Part shown: positions 60,954 to 64,000 of the stretch, one piece after another | Layout of the letters: every line of letters begins with the position of its first letter | Numbering within the stretch: position 1 is the first letter of the stretch | DNA from: Sphaerisporangium corydalis | GTDB taxonomy: Bacteria > Actinomycetota > Actinomycetes > Streptosporangiales > Streptosporangiaceae | Direction of reading: 5' to 3' | DNA: 64,000 nt | Assembly: GCF_025506355.1 (NCBI RefSeq) | Contig: NZ_JANZYP010000008.1 | Coordinates: forward strand, 117,935-181,934 | Notes under the pieces: generated by a model | The model's database searches: none | Told to the model about the DNA's origin: nothing | The model's input: only the letters and a program-made list of their open reading frames with translations | Made by a program: the position numbers and the translations under genes

Positions 60954-62540
60954 ATGCGGATCGCGGTGACGGCGGACGCGCGGGGCGGCACGCTGCGGCC
61001 GATCGGAGAGGCGGCGAGGCGCGTCGGCGACCTCGCGCATGCCGTCGACGAGCTTGAACGGTCCGCGCGCCCCCGCTGGATCTGGGCCGACACGCGCGCC
61101 GTCTACCCCGCGCTCCTCGCCCGCGAGGTGCGGCCGGCGCGCTGCCACGACCTGACCCTCACCGAGGCGCTCCTGCTCGGCCACGAAGGCAGGTACGGCG
61201 AGCCGAGGTCGGCGGAGGCCGCGTACGCGCGGCTGCGCGGGCTCCCGGTCCCCGACGACGGCTCGGGCGCGCACGCCGTGCAGGACACGCTGTTCGAGCC
61301 CGAACCCGCCGAGATCGACGTCACCGACGTCTACACCGAGCAGCTCCGGCGCATCGAAGCCACCGAGAACCCCGGCCGCTTCCGCCTGCTCGTCGCGGCC
61401 GAGTCCGCGGGGGCGCTGATCGCCGCCGAGATGGCCCACGACGGCATGCCGTGGCGCGAGGACGTCCACGACGAGCTGCTGACCGGCCTCCTCGGCCCCC
61501 GGCCCGTCCACGGCATGCGGCCCGCCAAGCTCCAGGCGCTCGCCGACCAGATGAGCGCCGCGTTCGGTGCCACCGTCAACCCCGACTCCCCGCAGCAGAT
61601 CGTCAAGGCCTTCAAGTCCGCCGGCATCGCCGTCTCCTCCACCAGGTCACATGTGCTCAAGCAGGTCGACCACCCCGCGGTCGCGCCCCTGCTCGCGTAC
61701 AAGGAACTGGCCCGGCTCTACAGCTTCCACGGCTGGACCTGGGCTCACCAATGGGTGCGCGGCCACCGCTTCCATCCCGAGTACGTAGTGGGAGGCGTCG
61801 TCTCCGGGCGCTGGGCGACCAGCGGGGGAGGCGCCCTGCAGATCCCCAAGGTCATGCGGCGCGTGGTGGTCGCCGACGAGGGCTGGAAGCTGGTGGTGGC
61901 CGACGCGGCGCAGCTCGAACCCCGGGTCCTCGCCGCGATGGCCGGCGACCGCGGCCTGGCCCGCGCCGCGGGCGAGATCGACTTGTACGCGGCCCTCGCC
62001 CAGTCCTTCGGCGGCGCGCGCGACAACGCCAAGATCGCCATGCTGTCGGCGATGTACGGCGGGACGAGCGGCGACGCCCCGAAGCTGCTGGCCATGATGA
62101 GGCAGCGCTTCCCGCAGGCCTACGCCTTCGTGGAGGACGCGGCGAAGGCCGGCGAGGACGGCCGGTTGGTACGTTCCTGGCTGGGGCGCACGTGCCCGCC
62201 GCCGTCCGCCCGCTGGTCGAACCTCGTCTCCGGGCCCGAGGGCACACGGGCGCTCCGCGACCGGGGCAGGTTCACACGCAACTTCGTCGTCCAGGCCACC
62301 GCCGCGGAATGGGCCCTGACCCTGATGGCGCTGCTCCGCGGGCGGCTGGTGGCCCCGGCCAGGCTGGTGTTCTTCCAGCATGACGAGGTGATGGTGCACT
62401 GCCCGGACGAGATGGCGGCCGAGGTGTCGGCGACGGTCGGCCGGGCGGCCGAGGAGGCCACCCGGCTGATCTTCGGGGAGACCTCGGTCCGCTTCCCGAT
62501 GGAGGCGGTGGCGGTCTCCTGCTACGGCGACGCGAAGTGA
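60954..62540 (+). CDS. PolA-like bifunctional 3'-5' exonuclease/DNA polymerase
   Basis: A 528-residue family A polymerase-like protein without a 5' nuclease domain. Polymerase motif A is VADAAQLEPRVLAAMA, motif B is RDNAKIAMLSAMYGGTSGDA and motif C is FFQHDEVMVHC, each with the expected catalytic residues. The N-terminal half (about 1-190) has the outline of a 3'-5' exonuclease fold but its acidic motif is not clear. Actinobacteria commonly carry this second PolA paralogue, of uncertain repair role. ATG at 60954 is chosen because homologous sequence starts there. A possible -10 (TAGTCT) lies just upstream. Confidence 0.9.
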   Translation: MRIAVTADARGGTLRPIGEAARRVGDLAHAVDELERSARPRWIWADTRAVYPALLAREVRPARCHDLTLTEALLLGHEGRYGEPRSAEAAYARLRGLPVPDDGSGAHAVQDTLFEPEPAEIDVTDVYTEQLRRIEATENPGRFRLLVAAESAGALIAAEMAHDGMPWREDVHDELLTGLLGPRPVHGMRPAKLQALADQMSAAFGATVNPDSPQQIVKAFKSAGIAVSSTRSHVLKQVDHPAVAPLLAYKELARLYSFHGWTWAHQWVRGHRFHPEYVVGGVVSGRWATSGGGALQIPKVMRRVVVADEGWKLVVADAAQLEPRVLAAMAGDRGLARAAGEIDLYAALAQSFGGARDNAKIAMLSAMYGGTSGDAPKLLAMMRQRFPQAYAFVEDAAKAGEDGRLVRSWLGRTCPPPSARWSNLVSGPEGTRALRDRGRFTRNFVVQATAAEWALTLMALLRGRLVAPARLVFFQHDEVMVHCPDEMAAEVSATVGRAAEEATRLIFGETSVRFPMEAVAVSCYGDAK

Positions 62541-62541
62541 C

Positions 62542-62733
62542 TCACGCCATGGTCCTGATCAGGAGAAGCGACTTCTTCGTCGCCCAGCCGATCAGGCCGA
62601 TGCTCAGCACCGCCTGGGCGGCGCGCAGCCATCCCGGGGCGGTCGTCGCGGCGAACACCACCACGCCCAGCCACAGAAGTCCGAACACCGCTACCAGGGT
62701 GATGGCCCCCCAGTTCAGCCCCCGCTCCCACAT
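62542..62733 (-). CDS. Small two-helix membrane protein
   Basis: A 63-residue protein with two predicted membrane helices (about 8-30, WGAITLVAVFGLLWLGVVVFAA, and 36-54, AAQAVLSIGLIGWATKK). It is convergent with the polymerase gene and its stop lies 2 bases after that gene ends. Length and composition are typical of small hypothetical membrane proteins in actinomycetes. No function is known. Confidence 0.55.
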   Translation of the reverse strand: MWERGLNWGAITLVAVFGLLWLGVVVFAATTAPGWLRAAQAVLSIGLIGWATKKSLLLIRTMA

Positions 62734-62823
62734 GAGGAAAGTCTTCCAGGACGACCCTCATGTCATGGCAAAGCCTGTCATCTCGGCAAGCGAGGTTGCT
62801 TCACCGATTTCACCGCATTGTTG

Positions 62824-63225
62824 CTAGCGAGGCAGCCTCCGGCCGGCGCCCGCGCACCGGCGCATCCTCGCGCTCGTCCGCAGCCGGGTCGGCTGGGCCT
62901 CGTCGATGTGGGCGAGCAGTTCCTCCGCCGTACGCGCGTCCGCAAGGATACGCACGACCTCCTCGTCCCCGGAGGGCACTTGTCCTGCCTTGCCGAGCTC
63001 GTGCCGGAGGAATGTCAGCGGATTGGGGTCGCCGACGGCGTCGGAGGCCACGGTCGCACGTGCGGCCGTCAGCAGACCCAGGTACCGAGCGCGAAGGGTC
63101 GCTTCGCGCAGTCGCGCTTGCTCCAAGTCGTCCAGCAGGGTTCGGGCGATCTGCAGAAGATCGTCCGAGTCGCCCTCCTCGGCCGCGATGTGAGCGCGGA
63201 TGTCGTCGAACTCCGACCGCGTCAT
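62824..63225 (-). CDS. Hypothetical helical protein
   Basis: A 133-residue mainly helical acidic protein: SEFDDIRAHIAAEEGDSDDL, LLDDLEQARLREATLRARYL, LTFLRHELGKAGQVPSGDEEVVRILADARTAEELLAHID, ending in a basic tail (TSARMRRCAGAGRRLPR). ATG is preceded by GGAGGT at about 8 bases. The first 60 residues could form a coiled coil. No recognised domain. It lies between the polymerase region and the rRNA operon, transcribed away from the latter. Confidence 0.65.
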   Translation of the reverse strand: MTRSEFDDIRAHIAAEEGDSDDLLQIARTLLDDLEQARLREATLRARYLGLLTAARATVASDAVGDPNPLTFLRHELGKAGQVPSGDEEVVRILADARTAEELLAHIDEAQPTRLRTSARMRRCAGAGRRLPR

Positions 63226-63645
63226 GATGACCACCTCCACGGGCGGGGTTCCGGGCACCGGGGTGGCGCCAGCGGAGTCCCGCACCCTCTTCGTAACGTC
63301 AGGCGATTGCGGATGACTTGCTGGCGGGTTGCGCCAACGCGAAATCGCTCGTTGGTAGGGATGGCTGAGAGGCAGGAAAGGTTTACCGGCTACCAGAGTT
63401 GCGTCCGGCACTCCTGGGATGCTGCTAGAGTTTCCCCTCGTTGGGCGGCGATGAGCGCCCCGAAAGATCCAAAAAATCTTGAGGGCTGCCAGCCTGCTCA
63501 CACCCTGTCTCACCCTCCGGATGATCAAGGTCGATGCGGTCGAATTGCATCTGCCAGATCGACTCGGTAAGTTAGACGGGTTGCCCTGGAGACGGGGCAG
63601 AGAGACTTTGGTTGGTTTGGGATGATTCACGGCAGATCGGCTGAT
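63226..63645. other. Non-coding interval upstream of the rRNA operon
   Basis: This 420-bp stretch contains no credible gene on either strand. It becomes progressively AT-richer toward 63645. AAAAAATCTTGAGG near 63471-63484 and TTGCCC near 63581 may be parts of further upstream rRNA promoters, but no complete -35/-10 pair could be assigned with confidence. Confidence 0.4.
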
Positions 63646-63675
63646 TTGACGGGGATTGTCCGAATCGGATAAAGT
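63646..63675 (+). promoter_or_regulatory. Candidate rRNA operon promoter
   Basis: TTGACG (63646-63651) and TAAAGT (63670-63675) are 18 bp apart; GATAAA at 63668 is an alternative -10 with 16 bp. Transcription would start near 63682, about 220 bases before the 16S gene, a normal leader length for actinomycete rRNA operons. Confidence 0.7.
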
Positions 63676-63752
63676 TGATCAACGAGATGCCCGCCCCTGA
63701 CGGGGTCGTAGCCACTCCGGCTTCGATCGCGAACGGTGTACGCGTCCGTTTC

Positions 63753-63826
63753 TTGAGAACTCAACAGTGTGTTAAAAGCCAGTGCATGATTATGCATTTT
63801 CTCCGTCCTTCACACGCTTCGGTGTG
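63753..63826 (+). other. rRNA leader processing and antitermination elements
   Basis: TTGAG-AA-CTCAA (63753-63764), followed by CAGTGTGTT, is a conserved element of actinobacterial rRNA leaders. Two more hairpins follow: TGCAT/ATGCA (63784-63788, 63793-63797) and CACAC/GTGTG (63811-63815, 63822-63826) capped by TTCG. Confidence 0.65.
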
Positions 63827-63902
63827 TGGGGATGGTTCCTTTGGTTGACACCTCATGCTTGATAGCGGGTGTGGTGGTGTTCGCCGGGATTTCTTCAGGC
63901 AT

Positions 63903-64000
63903 TGTTTGGAGAGTTTGATCCTGGCTCAGGACGAACGCTGGCGGCGTGCTTAACACATGCAAGTCGAGCGGAAAGGCCCTTCGGGGTACTCGAGCGGCGA
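63903..64000 (+). rRNA. 16S ribosomal RNA, 5' end (runs off right edge)
   Basis: AGAGTTTGATCCTGGCTCAG at 63910-63929 is the universal 16S 5' sequence, followed by GACGAACGCTGGCGGCGTGC and TTAACACATGCAAGTCGAGC. Aligning position 6 of the standard numbering with G63908 puts base 1 near 63903. The first variable loop includes AAAGGCCCTTCGGGGTACTC, a form found in Streptosporangiales. The 3' part is beyond the window. Confidence 0.99.

Noticed and set aside
63355..63400. CTGAGA-containing segment as a TPP riboswitch
   Set aside because: Only the short CTGAGA match is present; the other conserved TPP blocks and a thiamine gene are missing.

Overview
The window is high-GC actinomycete chromosomal DNA with GTG and TTG starts, short start/stop overlaps, mycoredoxin, WhiB7, AdnAB and a Ku/LigD repair pair. 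The right edge enters a 16S rRNA gene whose first variable bases fit Streptosporangiales-type actinomycetes (the Streptosporangium/Nonomuraea group). That assignment is an inference from about 100 bases of rRNA.

Layout. 1-2.0 kb: end-joining pair, LigD polymerase domain (cut by the left edge) divergent from Ku. 2.2-5.3 kb: a secreted Gly/His-rich protein, an alpha/beta hydrolase and MoeZ. 5.3-10.4 kb: a small winged-helix regulator with a membrane partner behind a palindromic operator, then two tandem copies of a two-gene module (Cys-containing membrane-anchored protein plus mycosin-like subtilase). 10.4-14.2 kb: a hypothetical gene, an alkyltransferase-like protein and a large TagF/TagB-type glycerophosphotransferase. 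14.2-15.8 kb: a membrane-anchored MazF/PemK-like gene between two pairs of inverted repeat modules. 16-19.6 kb: GNAT protein, MocR regulator, EamA transporter. 19.9-26.5 kb: AdnA and AdnB. 26.8-31.4 kb: accessory stretch with a regulator/hydrolase pair, a 31-bp tandem repeat, a membrane protein with a possible TIR remnant and a WhiJ-like regulator/DUF397 pair of lower GC. 31.5-37.4 kb: a four-gene NIS siderophore operon (ATP-grasp, two IucA/IucC synthetases, PLP decarboxylase) behind a DmdR/IdeR-type iron box; its gene set matches vibrioferrin loci. 37.6-44.3 kb: NudC, mycoredoxin, esterase, UvrD2, TesB, and WhiB7 with a long attenuator-like leader. 44.5-46.7 kb: quinone-reductase-like enzyme divergent from a GlxA-type regulator. 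46.7-59.7 kb: UbiB-type kinase, ThiF-like protein, YgjP-like metallopeptidase, DUF2342 protein, Nudix, epimerase, MoaE, PDZ/Lon-like protease and UPF0182 protein. 59.8-64 kb: initiator tRNA, UbiA prenyltransferase, a PolA-like polymerase, two small genes, then the promoter and leader of an rRNA operon.

The core (hydrolase, MoeZ, alkyltransferase-like protein, AdnAB, NudC, mycoredoxin, UvrD2, WhiB7, UbiB kinase, DUF2342, PDZ protease, UPF0182) resembles the Mycobacterium tuberculosis Rv3193c-Rv3206c neighbourhood. The mycosin modules, teichoic-acid-type enzyme, MazF cassette, WhiJ/DUF397 genes and siderophore operon look like additions within that backbone. The best candidates for undescribed biology are the duplicated mycosin module without ESX genes, the repeat-flanked MazF-like gene, the vibrioferrin-like operon and the whiB7 leader.
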